From positions 1-64,000 of the forward strand of contig NZ_SLZN01000010.1 of the NCBI RefSeq assembly GCF_004346035.1: a stretch of DNA of 64,000 nt, read 5' to 3'. Origin of the DNA: Acidomonas methanolica. Lineage in GTDB: Bacteria > Pseudomonadota > Alphaproteobacteria > Acetobacterales > Acetobacteraceae. The notes under the pieces are model-generated. The model ran no database searches. It was not told the origin of the DNA and saw only the letters and a program-made list of their open reading frames with translations. Below are positions 48,586 to 58,051 of the stretch, piece after piece. How positions within the stretch are numbered: the stretch's first letter is position 1; each line of letters begins with the position of its first letter. The position numbers and the translations under genes are program-made.

Positions 48586-50265
48586 ATGAATCGGCTCGTT
48601 ATGGAATGGGATTGTTTCGTGAAACGTTTGTCACTGTCTGTCGCTATCGCTCTGTCGGCGTCCGTTGCGATCCTGCCCACATCGTCCCGCGCCGCGTCGC
48701 CGTCAACGCCTGAGGCCCCGGCCGAGAAAGGGGCGGCGGCGTTTCTCTCCAGGCCGCAAAGAGTGTCGAGCGAGGGCAGCGTCACGGTGCGCGGGCATAC
48801 CGTCGCCTATACGGCTGAGGCGGGGACGCTGGTGATCCATCCCGATGGATGGGACGCCGCCAATCCGGCTGCTCCCGCTCCGGATATGGCGGGCGGGGAG
48901 GACCACATGCCGCTCGATGCGAAGGCGGCGATGTTCTACGTCGCGTATTTCAAGAAGGGTGCGGCGGCGGAAACGCGCCCCATCACCTTCGTCTATAATG
49001 GCGGACCGGGCTCGGCGACGATCTGGCTGCATATGGGGGCGTTCGGCCCGAAGCGCGTGGTCACGGCGGATGACGTCCACACTCCCGCCGCGCCGTATGA
49101 CGTCGTCAACAACGACGATTCTCTGCTCGATGTCACCGATCTCGTCTTCATCGATGCGCCGGGCACGGGGTTCGGGCGGGTGATCGGCAAGGACGGGGCG
49201 AAGGCGTTCTATGGAACGGACCCGGACGCTGCGGCCTTCACTGATTTCATCGCGGAATTCCTGGCGCGGCATGGGCGGTTCAACTCGCCGAAATACCTCT
49301 TCGGCGAAAGCTACGGCACGACGCGGTCGGCCATCGTGGCGGATCGTCTGTCGTCACATAAGGGGATCGACCTCAACGGGGTGATCCTGCTGTCGCAGAT
49401 CCTGGACTACGCGAATTCGCCCGACAGGCCGCAGATGAATCCGAGCGTTGACCAGCCTTACGTGCTGGCTCTGCCGAGCTATGCGGCGACGGCATGGTAT
49501 CATCACAAACTGCCGGACCAGCCCGAGGCGCTCGAACCGTTCCTCCGCGAGGTCGAGCAGTTCGCGCAGGGCGGCTATACGCGCGCCCTGCAAGAGGGGA
49601 CGACCATCAGCGACGCCGATTTCGAGACCGTCGCGCAGACGCTGCACCGTTATACCGGCCTGCCGGTGGAGTATCTCAAGCGCGCCGATCTGCGGGTGAA
49701 TGGCGGGGAATTCGAGAAGACGCTGATGGCCGACAAGGCGCTGGACACGGGGCGTCTCGACAGCCGTTTCTCCGGCCCGAGTCTCGATCCGCTGGGGCAG
49801 CGTCCGTTCTATGATCCGCAATCGGCGGCGATGGAATCCGCCTATGTCGCGGCGTTCAACGATTATGTCCGTCGGGTGCTGCATTTCGGCAACGATCCCG
49901 CATTCGATGACGGGTATGAGGAATACAAGGTCAGCGCGGGCAATATCGGGCGCTGGACTTTCCCGCACAAACAGCCCGACCAGACGGGCCAGGCACGCGG
50001 CGAGCCGAACGTGCTGCCGGATCTCGCGGATGCGATGAAACGCAATCCGGCGCTTCAGGTCATGCTGAACCAGGGGTATTTCGATCTCGGCACCCCCTAT
50101 TTCGAGGGTATCTACGAGATGCGTCACCTGCCGATTCCACGCGATCTCGCGAAGAATATCGAGATCAGGCAGTACAAATCGGGGCATATGGTTTACGCTC
50201 ATCCGCAGGCGCTGCACGAGTTGCACGACAACGTGGCGGCGTTTATCGAACGTACGCATAAATAA
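48586..50265 (+). CDS. S10 family serine carboxypeptidase
   Basis: About 559 residues, signal peptide (LSLSVAIALSASVAILPTSSRAA), so exported. Peptidase S10: oxyanion block FVYNGGPGSATIWLHMGAFGP, nucleophile S242 in LFGESYGTTRSA, Asp region MLNQGYFDLGTP and His in YKSGHMVYA. It removes C-terminal residues from peptides in the periplasm or outside. Start ATG 48586 or GTG 48619 (GGAATGGGA upstream gives a tidier signal peptide). S10 enzymes are common in acetic acid bacteria and xanthomonads. Confidence 0.9.
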   Translation: MNRLVMEWDCFVKRLSLSVAIALSASVAILPTSSRAASPSTPEAPAEKGAAAFLSRPQRVSSEGSVTVRGHTVAYTAEAGTLVIHPDGWDAANPAAPAPDMAGGEDHMPLDAKAAMFYVAYFKKGAAAETRPITFVYNGGPGSATIWLHMGAFGPKRVVTADDVHTPAAPYDVVNNDDSLLDVTDLVFIDAPGTGFGRVIGKDGAKAFYGTDPDAAAFTDFIAEFLARHGRFNSPKYLFGESYGTTRSAIVADRLSSHKGIDLNGVILLSQILDYANSPDRPQMNPSVDQPYVLALPSYAATAWYHHKLPDQPEALEPFLREVEQFAQGGYTRALQEGTTISDADFETVAQTLHRYTGLPVEYLKRADLRVNGGEFEKTLMADKALDTGRLDSRFSGPSLDPLGQRPFYDPQSAAMESAYVAAFNDYVRRVLHFGNDPAFDDGYEEYKVSAGNIGRWTFPHKQPDQTGQARGEPNVLPDLADAMKRNPALQVMLNQGYFDLGTPYFEGIYEMRHLPIPRDLAKNIEIRQYKSGHMVYAHPQALHELHDNVAAFIERTHK

Positions 50266-50372
50266 TGTGAAGCGCGTCGTTCCTGGGGTTCCCCGCGCCG
50301 CGCGGATGCTTTAGAACACCCGCCGCATTTCCGGCGCGGCATCTTCCGCGCGCTGAGTCTGGAGACGATCCC

Positions 50373-51257
50373 ATGTCCGCAACCGTGTCTCTTCCCATGC
50401 CGGTGATCGACGAGCCGCTGAGCGGGCTCGAACCGTATGAGGGGCATCCCGGCCAGTACAGGCTCGCGAAGCCGGGAAAGGAATACGGGCATCTTCACGC
50501 AGGCGAAGTGCTCTCCGTCCATCACTGGACGGACCGGCTCTTCAGCTTCACCTGCACGCGCGATCCGGGTCTGCGCTTCGAGAACGGCCAGTTCGCGATG
50601 ATCGGGATCGAGGTCGAGGGCAAGCCGCTGCTGCGCGCCTATTCACTGGCCTCGGCCAATTACGAGGAGCATCTGGAGTTTCTCTCCATCGCCGTCCCCG
50701 AAGGTCCGCTGACCTCGCGCCTGCGCCATGTGAAGGTGGGCGACACCGTTCTGGTCGGGCGCAAGCCGACGGGCACGCTGCTGCTTGACAATCTCCGTCC
50801 GGGGCGCAACCTCTATTTCCTCGCCACCGGCACGGGGCTCGCACCGTTCATGAGCCTCATCAAGGACCCCGAGGCGTATGAGCGCTACGAGAACGTCGTG
50901 CTCAGCCATACGGTCCGTGTCTCGGGAGAGCTGGCCTATGCCAATCATATCCGCCACGAACTGCCGCGGCATGAGTTCCTCGGCGAGATTCTCAGCGGGA
51001 AGCTGCGCTATTATCCGGCGGTGACGCGCGAGGCGTTCGAGGTGACGGACCGTATCACCACCCTGATCGAGAACGGCAGGATCTTCGAGGATCTGGAAAT
51101 TCCGAAGCTCGATCCCGAGCATGACCGGGTGATGATCTGCGGCTCGCCGGAAATGCTGGCCGACACGGAGAAACTGCTGCTTTCCATGGGTTTCGAGGAA
51201 GGCAACATGAACACTCGCGGGTCTTACGTGGTCGAGAAGGCTTTCGCGGAACGCTGA
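50373..51257 (+). CDS. fpr: Ferredoxin/flavodoxin-NADP+ reductase
   Basis: 294 residues. FAD-binding RAYSLASANYEEHLEF (from 88), NADP-binding LYFLATGTGLAPFMSLIKDPE, and MICGSPEMLADTEKLLLSMGFEEG, ending VVEKAFAER, the C-terminal pattern of bacterial subclass I/II FPRs. Transfers electrons between NADPH and ferredoxin or flavodoxin. The N-terminal 40 residues are an extra extension. It precedes gor by 18 nt, so both NADPH enzymes are probably co-expressed. Confidence 0.93.
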   Translation: MSATVSLPMPVIDEPLSGLEPYEGHPGQYRLAKPGKEYGHLHAGEVLSVHHWTDRLFSFTCTRDPGLRFENGQFAMIGIEVEGKPLLRAYSLASANYEEHLEFLSIAVPEGPLTSRLRHVKVGDTVLVGRKPTGTLLLDNLRPGRNLYFLATGTGLAPFMSLIKDPEAYERYENVVLSHTVRVSGELAYANHIRHELPRHEFLGEILSGKLRYYPAVTREAFEVTDRITTLIENGRIFEDLEIPKLDPEHDRVMICGSPEMLADTEKLLLSMGFEEGNMNTRGSYVVEKAFAER

Positions 51258-51275
51258 AGACCGGAGGGACACCTC

Positions 51276-52673
51276 ATGGAGGAGTTTGACCTTTTCGTCA
51301 TCGGCGCGGGCTCCGGCGGCGTGCGATGCGCGCGGATCGCGGCCCGGAGCGGGGCGCGAGTCGGCATCGTCGAGGCGCGGCACTGGGGCGGCACCTGCGT
51401 CAATCTCGGCTGTGTGCCCAAGAAGCTGATGGTCTATGCCAGCGAGTATGGCGGCATGGCGGAGGACGCCCGCGCCTTCGGCTGGGACATGAGCGCGGGC
51501 GCGCATGACTGGTCGAAGCTGATCGCGGCCAAGGATCGTGAGATCGCACGGCTGAACGGCATCTATGTCTCCCTGCTGGAAACGGCCGGGGTGACGCTCA
51601 TGAGCGGGCATGCGCGCTTCCTCGACGCCCATACGCTGGAGATCGGCGCATCGCCTCTCGCGCCGGGAGAGACGCCGCGGAGAGTCCGGGCCAAGGCGAT
51701 CGTCATCGCCACCGGCTCGCAGGCCGTGCGGCCCGGAATTCCGGGCGCGGAGCTGGGGATCGTTTCGGACGACGCGTTCCATCTGCCCGCGCGGCCCGAG
51801 CGTATCGCGATCATCGGCGCCGGCTATATCGGGGTTGAATTCGCGGGGATTTTCGCCGGGCTGGGGTCGCATGTCGATCTGGTGTACCGGCAGGACCTGC
51901 CCTTGCGCGGCTTCGATGAAGAGCTTCGCGCCAGCTTGGCCGAGGCGTTGCCCGGCTACGGCATCGCTTTGCGCTCCGGCCATTCGCCGCGCGGGGTGGA
52001 GAAGCTGCCGGGAGGGGCGTTGCGCCTCGATCTCGGCGCGGGGGAGACTCTGGAGACCGATTGCGTCTTTTTCGCCACCGGACGCGCGCCCAATCTCTCG
52101 CGGCTCGATGTCGAGGCGGCGGGGGTCACGGTCGAGAAGGGGCGGGTCGTCGTGGACGATGCGTTCCGCACCTCCGTCCCGCATATCTACGCCATCGGCG
52201 ACGTGACGGACCGCTACAACCTCACGCCGACGGCGATCGCGGAGGGGCATATGCTGGCCGAGCGTCTGTTCGGAGGCGGGACGCGGGACTGGTCCTTCGC
52301 GACGACGCCCAAGGCGGTGTTCTTTTCCGAGCCGCTCTCCAGCGTCGGGCTGACGGAAGAGGAGGCCGCGCGGGAGACGGATCTGGACATCTACACCGCC
52401 CGCTTTCGTCCGCTGCGCCAGACGCTGACCGGGCGCGATCGCAAGACCTTCATGAAGCTCGTCGTCTGCGCGCGGACGCAGGTGGTGCTGGGCGCGCATA
52501 TGATGGGCGACGCCGCGCCGGAACTGATGCAGGGACTCGCCATCGCGGTGACGGCGCGGCTGACGAAGCGGGATTTCGACCGCACCATCGGCATTCATCC
52601 GACGACGGCCGAGGAAATCGTCACGATGCGGAGTCCGGCGCGCCATGTGAAGCAGCGCGCCGAAGGGGGCTGA
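51276..52673 (+). CDS. gor: Glutathione-disulfide reductase
   Basis: 465 residues. FAD site FDLFVIGAGSGGVRCARIAA; redox-active disulfide GTCVNLGCVPKKL (C41, C46); NADPH site IIGAGYIGVEFAGIFAGLGS; FAD C-terminal part VPHIYAIGDVTDRYNLTPTA; active-site His in GIHPTTAEEIVTM. The NADPH-side VYRQDLPLRGFDEELR fits glutathione reductase of alphaproteobacteria. Its stop abuts the stop of the convergent hydrolase (tgatca). Confidence 0.94.
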   Translation: MEEFDLFVIGAGSGGVRCARIAARSGARVGIVEARHWGGTCVNLGCVPKKLMVYASEYGGMAEDARAFGWDMSAGAHDWSKLIAAKDREIARLNGIYVSLLETAGVTLMSGHARFLDAHTLEIGASPLAPGETPRRVRAKAIVIATGSQAVRPGIPGAELGIVSDDAFHLPARPERIAIIGAGYIGVEFAGIFAGLGSHVDLVYRQDLPLRGFDEELRASLAEALPGYGIALRSGHSPRGVEKLPGGALRLDLGAGETLETDCVFFATGRAPNLSRLDVEAAGVTVEKGRVVVDDAFRTSVPHIYAIGDVTDRYNLTPTAIAEGHMLAERLFGGGTRDWSFATTPKAVFFSEPLSSVGLTEEEAARETDLDIYTARFRPLRQTLTGRDRKTFMKLVVCARTQVVLGAHMMGDAAPELMQGLAIAVTARLTKRDFDRTIGIHPTTAEEIVTMRSPARHVKQRAEGG

Positions 52674-53501
52674 TCAGGCGGTCTCGGCCAGGAAGGCGAG
52701 CAGGTCGGCGTTGACCATCGCGTGATGCGTGGCGAAAAGCCCGTGCGGCGCGTCCTCATAGGGGATGTAGCGCGCATGGGGGATCAGCTTCGCCGCCCGT
52801 TCCCCGGCGATCTTGGCCGGGACGGACGAATCCCATGTCCCGTGAATGATGAGGGTCGGCATCGTGAAGGCGGCGGTGTCGGCGGTGAAATCCGTCATGC
52901 CCCAGGCATCGACGCAATCCAGCGTCGCCATCGGGCTCGCCATGATCGCGAGGGCGAAGTGCCAGTCCAAAAGCGCTTCGCTCACCGGACCGCCCAGCAG
53001 GGACATCCCGTAGAAATCGCGGGCGAAGCTGCGCAGGAAATGGAAGCGGTCCTTGCGGATCTGCTTCTTGAGCCCGGCCAGTGTCTCCAGATCGAAACCT
53101 TCCGGATTGTCGGGCGACTTCAGGATGCCGGGCACCACCGAAGCGAGCAGTACCGCGCCCGCGATTTTCGAGGCGCCATGGCGCGAGAGATAGCGCGCGA
53201 TTTCCCCCCCGCCCATGGAGAAGCCCACCAGGGTGACGGCGTCGAGCGCCAGCGCGTCGATAATGGCGGCGAGGTCGTCAGCCAGCGTATCGTAATCATA
53301 CCCCGTGACCGGATGGCCCGACTGGCCGAAACCCCGCCGGTCATAGGTGATGACGCGATATCCGGCTTCGACCAGCGCCAGTGTCTGATATTCCCACATG
53401 TCGCCGCTCAGCGGCCATCCATGGATGAGCAGAACCGGCCGGCCGCTGCCCATGTCCTTGACATGCAGATTGATCCCGTCCCGTGTGGTCACGAAAGCCA
53501 T
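52674..53501 (-). CDS. Alpha/beta hydrolase (chloroperoxidase/arylesterase-like)
   Basis: 275 residues. The fold typical of cofactor-free haloperoxidases and arylesterases: VLLIHGWPLSGDMWEYQ (oxyanion hole), nucleophile GFSMGGGEIARYLSRHG, acid D in IIHGTWDSSVPAKIAG and His in YEDAPHGLFATH. Cytoplasmic, hydrolysing unknown esters. GGAG about 8 nt upstream supports ATG 53501. No signal peptide. Confidence 0.9.
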   Translation of the reverse strand: MAFVTTRDGINLHVKDMGSGRPVLLIHGWPLSGDMWEYQTLALVEAGYRVITYDRRGFGQSGHPVTGYDYDTLADDLAAIIDALALDAVTLVGFSMGGGEIARYLSRHGASKIAGAVLLASVVPGILKSPDNPEGFDLETLAGLKKQIRKDRFHFLRSFARDFYGMSLLGGPVSEALLDWHFALAIMASPMATLDCVDAWGMTDFTADTAAFTMPTLIIHGTWDSSVPAKIAGERAAKLIPHARYIPYEDAPHGLFATHHAMVNADLLAFLAETA

Positions 53502-53572
53502 GATCGAAACTCCGTTGCGGATTCCCGCGTGTTGATGGAACCTGGGCGGCCGACGGCATAAGCCCGTATCCT

Positions 53573-53944
53573 TCAGTGCGGCGCGATCCATCCATTGCCG
53601 TTGGTGTCGCCCAGCGTGCCCGTCTGGACCGGGCTGGCGCTCTGATAGGCCGAGCCGAACTGGGTGAGGTCGGTGCCGGTGATCGGATCGCGCTGGATGT
53701 TCGCCTCATGATCCGGATCGGGGCCGTGCTTGAAATCGACGTTCGGCGCCTCCTGGTAGCCGGGAGGGAGGGAATGTCGGCCATGCGCCGTCACCTGCTC
53801 CCCGTTGCCGCGATATTCCAGGCCAGGCTTCGATGCGGCACCCTGCGGAGGCTGGGGGGATGATGTCTGCGCCTGAGCGAGTGCCATGCCCGGCAGGCCG
53901 AGGGCCGCCAGGGATAGAAGCAGGGGAAGGCGGAGCGTCGCCAT
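53573..53944 (-). CDS. Small exported protein of unknown function
   Basis: 123 residues: signal peptide MATLRLPLLLSLAALGLPGMALAQA then a polar, Pro/Gly/Gln-rich mature part (HGRHSLPPGYQEAPNVDFKH, GPDPDHEANIQRDPITGTD) with no Cys. AAGGAT upstream of ATG 53944 supports the start. No known domain. It lies alone between the hydrolase and alkB. Confidence 0.7.
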   Translation of the reverse strand: MATLRLPLLLSLAALGLPGMALAQAQTSSPQPPQGAASKPGLEYRGNGEQVTAHGRHSLPPGYQEAPNVDFKHGPDPDHEANIQRDPITGTDLTQFGSAYQSASPVQTGTLGDTNGNGWIAPH

Positions 53945-54108
53945 GGGGCAATCCTTTTCGTGAACGCTCCGTTTTGTCGCCAAAAGGGGGAGCCGGGTCG
54001 GAGCGAGGCGCGCGTGTACGCCTCCTTACGGTATAATTGCGGCGGACGGCGTTTGGTTCAAGAGAACGGTGCATGAAGTTCGGGACATGACGTGCGGAGG
54101 GAGGAAAA

Positions 54109-54747
54109 ATGGCTGATCTGTTCGCCGGTCTGCGCGAATGGGAGGCGATCGCGCCCGGAGCGGTTCTGCTGCCCGGCGCCGTGCTGGATCGCGCCGACCG
54201 TCTCTTGCGGGAGGTGGAGCGGATCGCGGCCCTGTCTCCGTTCCGCATCCTCACGACGCCCGGCGGCGGCCGCATGTCGGCGGCGATGACCAGCGCCGGG
54301 CCGCTGGGCTGGCATTCGGACCGGCGGGGCTATCGCTACGTGACGGCGGACCCGCTGACGGAACGCCCCTGGCCGCCCATGCCGCCGCTCTTCGCGGAGA
54401 TCGCGCGGGACTGTGCCGCCTCGGCGGGATATGACGGGTTTCGCCCGCAGATCGCGCTCATCAACCGATACGTTCCCGGAGCGAGGATGGGACTGCATCA
54501 GGATCGGGACGAGGCGGCGCTGGAGGCGCCCATCGTTTCGATCTCTCTGGGCCTGCCCGCGCGCTTCCTCTTCGGCGGCCTGTCCCGGCACGAGCCGATC
54601 CGGCGCTTCGATCTGCTACACGGCGACGCCGTGGTCTGGGGCGGCCCGTCGCGTCTGGCCTTTCACGGCGTCGCGACGATCCGCGCGGGCGATCATCCGG
54701 CGACCGGGGCCTGCCGCATCAATCTGACGTTTCGCCGGGTCACATGA
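54109..54747 (+). CDS. alkB: Alpha-ketoglutarate-dependent DNA dioxygenase AlkB
   Basis: 212 residues. Direct repair of 1-methyladenine and 3-methylcytosine. Fe(II) ligands H130, D132 (GLHQDRDE) and H186 (AFHGVA), and 2-oxoglutarate arginines R203 and R209 (CRINLTFRR) lie one residue from their E. coli AlkB positions. GWHSDRRGYRY is the nucleotide-recognition lid. A strong GGAGGGAGGA site precedes ATG 54109. Monocistronic; the adaptive partner ada is not seen. Confidence 0.95.
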   Translation: MADLFAGLREWEAIAPGAVLLPGAVLDRADRLLREVERIAALSPFRILTTPGGGRMSAAMTSAGPLGWHSDRRGYRYVTADPLTERPWPPMPPLFAEIARDCAASAGYDGFRPQIALINRYVPGARMGLHQDRDEAALEAPIVSISLGLPARFLFGGLSRHEPIRRFDLLHGDAVVWGGPSRLAFHGVATIRAGDHPATGACRINLTFRRVT

Positions 54748-54926
54748 CGTCGCGGCGGGGCAGGGAAGGTTTTTCGTGCCTCTTTGCGAAAAAGAACGAG
54801 GACGCATCCCGACACTCATCCCCTGCCTGCCCCGGGCGCATAACATCCTACTAGGCGCGGCGCGAAATTCCCGGCATAAACGCGGCCCGCTTCGTGCGGA
54901 AACAGAGGACAGGAAGCAGCAGACGC

Positions 54927-56318
54927 ATGGCCACCCCGAACGACGCTGTAACGCATCCCGGCTGGACGCCGTCGAGCTGGCGGTCGTATCCGGCGCGCCA
55001 GATGCCGCATTATGAGGACGCCGCGACGCTCGAAGCCGTCGAGGAGCGGCTGCGGCGCTATCCGCCGCTGGTCTTCGCCGGAGAGACGCGGCGGCTGAAG
55101 GCGCATCTCGCCAAGGCGGCGCGGGGCGAGGCCTTCGTGTTGCAGGGCGGGGCGTGCGCGGAGAGTTTCGACGAGTTCACCGCCGATATCGTGCGCGACA
55201 CGTTCCGCGTGCTGCTCCAGATGGCGGTGGTGCTGACCTTCGCCGCCAAGGTGCCGGTGGTGAAGATCGGGCGCATGGCCGGGCAATACGCCAAGCCCCG
55301 CTCCTCGGATACCGAGACGATCGGCGGCGTGACGCTGCCGAGCTATCGCGGCGACATCATCAACGGCGCGGCTTTCGAGGCGCAGGCGCGCGTTCCCGAT
55401 CCGCGCCGGATGGAGACCGGGTATTTCCAGTCCGCTGGCGTGATGAACCTGCTGCGCGCCTTCGCCTCGGGCGGCTATGCGAATCTGCATCAGGTGCATC
55501 GCTGGAATCTCGGTTTCGTCGAGCGCTCGCCACTGGCGGAACGGTATCGCCTGCTCGCGGGGCGGATCGACGAGACGCTGTCCTTCATGTCCGCCTGCGG
55601 CCTCAGCCAGAGTGCGCCGCAGATCAACGACACGGAGTTCTACACCTCGCATGAAGCACTGCTGCTGCCTTATGAGCAGGCGTTGACGCGCGTGGACAGC
55701 CTGAGCGGCGAATGGTACGACTGCACGGCTCACTTCGTCTGGATCGGCGATCGCACGCGCCAGCCGGACGGCGCGCATGTCGAGTTCCTGCGCGGGGTGA
55801 ACAATCCGATCGGCATCAAGGTCGGGCCGTCCACCCAGATCGGCGATCTGGAAAAGCTGCTGGAGACTCTCAATCCGCGTGACGAAGCGGGGCGGATTAC
55901 GCTGATCTCGCGCATGGGGGCGGGCAAGGTGGGCGATCACCTGCCGCCGCTGCTCGACGCCGTACGCCGGACCGGGCGCATCGTGACCTGGCTGTGCGAC
56001 CCGATGCACGGCAACACCATCGCGACGGCGGACAAGATCAAGACGCGCTCCTTCGACTCGATCCTGACGGAACTGCGCGGCTTCTTCGATGTTTTCGCCG
56101 AGGCCGGGCTGCGGCCGGGCGGGATTCATGTCGAGATGACGGGGCAGGACGTGACGGAATGTGTCGGCGGCGCGTGCCGCATCACCGAGGCCGATCTGAC
56201 CGGCCGTTACGAGACCTTCTGCGATCCGCGCCTGAACGCGGAACAGTCGCTGGAAATGGCCTTTCTCGTGGCCGAGGAACTCACCCGCCAGTTCCGCGCC
56301 GGGGCTGACGCCGCGTGA
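54927..56318 (+). CDS. aroG: Class II DAHP synthase (3-deoxy-7-phosphoheptulonate synthase)
   Basis: 463 residues. First step of the shikimate pathway, plant-type class II enzyme. Metal-binding Cys in [108 protein letters not shown] and [14 protein letters not shown] are all present. GGAAG lies about 11 nt before ATG 54927. Its stop overlaps pncB by GTGA, coupling aromatic synthesis with NAD salvage in one transcript. Confidence 0.95.
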   Translation: MATPNDAVTHPGWTPSSWRSYPARQMPHYEDAATLEAVEERLRRYPPLVFAGETRRLKAHLAKAARGEAFVLQGGACAESFDEFTADIVRDTFRVLLQMAVVLTFAAKVPVVKIGRMAGQYAKPRSSDTETIGGVTLPSYRGDIINGAAFEAQARVPDPRRMETGYFQSAGVMNLLRAFASGGYANLHQVHRWNLGFVERSPLAERYRLLAGRIDETLSFMSACGLSQSAPQINDTEFYTSHEALLLPYEQALTRVDSLSGEWYDCTAHFVWIGDRTRQPDGAHVEFLRGVNNPIGIKVGPSTQIGDLEKLLETLNPRDEAGRITLISRMGAGKVGDHLPPLLDAVRRTGRIVTWLCDPMHGNTIATADKIKTRSFDSILTELRGFFDVFAEAGLRPGGIHVEMTGQDVTECVGGACRITEADLTGRYETFCDPRLNAEQSLEMAFLVAEELTRQFRAGADAA

Positions 56319-57532
56319 CGGCGGGTCCGTTCGCCGCGATCGAGGCGGGGCTGGCGCGTGCCGCCGGGCCGAAACAGGCCCTCGGCCGCGAGGATGTCGC
56401 GCTGCGGACGGATGCCTATTTCAACCGCACGCAGGCGATCGTCGCGCATTTCGGCGATGCGCGCGTGACCTACGCGGTGTTCATCCGCCGGCCCGTCATC
56501 GCCGCGACGGGGCTGATGCGGCGATGGCTGGAGAACGTCACGCGCGAGCGCGGCATCGTCATCGAGTGCGAGCAGGTCTATCCCGACGGCGCCTGGGTCG
56601 GGGCGGGCGAGCCGCTGCTCTACCTGACCGGCTCCTTCATCGAACTGTCTCCGCTGGAAACCCTGCTGCTCCAGCGGCTGGGCGCGTGCTGCGTCGCCGC
56701 GCACCACGCCTACCAGATGGCGCTCACCCTGCCTCATGTCGCCTTTCTCGCGATGGAGGCGCGGCATTGCGCCGGTTTCGAGATGCAGGAGATGATGGAT
56801 TACGCGGCGGCTGTGGGCTCCGCGGCGGCGCGGCAGGAGGGGGCGAAGGGCTTCGTCGGCTGCGCCAATGACGTGACGGCGCCGTTCTTCGGGATCGAAA
56901 AAGGACTGGGCACCATGCCGCACGCGCTGATCGGCTATGCGCGTGGCACGGTACGGGCGGCGGAGATGTATCACGAGGTCTATCCGCATGATCCGCTGAC
57001 GGTGCTGGTGGATTATTACGGGCGGGAGGTTACGGATGGTCTGGCCGTATGCCGCCGCTTCCCCGAACTCGCGGCGGCCGGGCGTCTGAACCTGCGGCTG
57101 GACACGCATGGCGGGCGCTTCCTCGAAGGGCTCGACCCGCAATCCTCCTACGCCGTGCTGGAGCGCAACTGCCCGGCCGCCATCCGCCGTTATCGGTCGG
57201 ACCAGGAACTGCGCGATCTCGTCGGCACCGGCGTCTCGGCGGCGGCGATCTGGCGGATGCGCGAGGTGCTGGACGAAGCCGGATTCCCGTCCGTGGGTCT
57301 CGTCGCCTCCTCCGGCTTCGGGCTGGAGAAATGCGCCGCCATGGCCGATGCGCGGGCCCCGGTCGATGTGATCGGCACCGGCTCCTTCATCCCTGCCCGC
57401 TGGAGCGAAACCTATGCGACCGCGGATATCGTGGCCTATGACGGGGAGTCGCGGGTGAAGGTCGGGCGGGAGTTCCTGCTCGCCAAATCTCGCATCGCCC
57501 CCTTGCCGCCTTCTGAAAGCGCCGAGCCATGA
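56315..57532 (+). CDS. pncB: Nicotinate phosphoribosyltransferase
   Basis: 405 residues. Makes nicotinate mononucleotide from nicotinate and PRPP. Motifs: [20 protein letters not shown], the phosphoribosyl region [46 protein letters not shown] and the PRPP-binding-like [10 protein letters not shown]. The sequence fits a divergent PncB/NAPRT-like subgroup, so a related phosphoribosyltransferase is possible. GTG start overlaps the DAHP synthase stop. Functions after PncA. Confidence 0.82.
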   Translation: MTAGPFAAIEAGLARAAGPKQALGREDVALRTDAYFNRTQAIVAHFGDARVTYAVFIRRPVIAATGLMRRWLENVTRERGIVIECEQVYPDGAWVGAGEPLLYLTGSFIELSPLETLLLQRLGACCVAAHHAYQMALTLPHVAFLAMEARHCAGFEMQEMMDYAAAVGSAAARQEGAKGFVGCANDVTAPFFGIEKGLGTMPHALIGYARGTVRAAEMYHEVYPHDPLTVLVDYYGREVTDGLAVCRRFPELAAAGRLNLRLDTHGGRFLEGLDPQSSYAVLERNCPAAIRRYRSDQELRDLVGTGVSAAAIWRMREVLDEAGFPSVGLVASSGFGLEKCAAMADARAPVDVIGTGSFIPARWSETYATADIVAYDGESRVKVGREFLLAKSRIAPLPPSESAEP

Positions 57533-57969
57533 CCGAGACGACCGAAACCGACGCCACGCCCGAGAAGGAATGGCCCGAGAAGGAATGGCCCGAGAAGGAA
57601 TGGCCCGAGAAGGAATGGACGGTGCGGATCATCGACCATTCAGGCGCGTCGGAAGAGGATGACAACGTGGTCGAGACGATCGCGGGCTTCCTGGATCTGC
57701 CGCATGCCAACGCCTTCGCCCGCGCCTATGTGCGCGACAGCATCGAGCGGTGCCGCGAGGGCGGTGCGACGGGCCGCGCGGTGCTGGAGGCGTGGTACGC
57801 TTTCGGCGAGGATGCGACGGTCGCCGATTCGGGCGTGGAGGGCTGGACATCCGCCGACGAGCTGGACCATTTCTCCGAGGAACCGGCCACGCCGATGGAG
57901 CGGGACTGGCGCGCCCTCGATCCGCGCCGTCTGGTTCAGGATGACGAGGACGACGCGCCGGAGGAATGA
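57529..57969 (+). CDS. Acidic protein with N-terminal PEKEW repeats, unknown function
   Basis: 146 residues, strongly acidic. Residues about 11-30 are four tandem PEKEW pentapeptides; the remainder (VRIIDHSGASEEDDNVVETI to the end) is a small helical domain with AYVRDSIERCREGG, no recognised family. It overlaps pncB by ATGA. The repeat could vary in number between strains. Role unknown. Confidence 0.75.
   Translation: MTETTETDATPEKEWPEKEWPEKEWPEKEWTVRIIDHSGASEEDDNVVETIAGFLDLPHANAFARAYVRDSIERCREGGATGRAVLEAWYAFGEDATVADSGVEGWTSADELDHFSEEPATPMERDWRALDPRRLVQDDEDDAPEE
57559..57618 (+). repeat. Tandem 15-bp repeat, four copies
   Basis: Four exact copies of cccgagaaggaatgg (57559-57573, 57574-57588, 57589-57603, 57604-57618) inside the coding sequence, encoding PEKEW each. 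The array keeps the frame because the unit is 15 bp. Confidence 0.98.
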
Positions 57970-58051
57970 TCGGCGGAAGAGGGAGCGCCTCGCGAAGCGC
58001 GCCTGCCGATAACGCTGGAATCCATGCGTCCGCCGAGGCATATGGAGCGGC

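Noticed and set aside
46117-50265. Very long open reading frame on the + strand (over 1300 codons) beginning inside the pncA region
   Set aside because: Only its last part is the S10 carboxypeptidase in frame. The first 2.4 kb runs antisense to pncA and gpx and out of frame in the nucleoside transporter gene, giving low-complexity Arg/Gly-rich peptide with no domain. GC-rich DNA keeps such frames open by chance.
54770-54793. Hairpin TTTTTCG / CGAAAAA after alkB as terminator
   Set aside because: Stem is AT-rich and weak with no U-run after it; it could equally be part of the next promoter.
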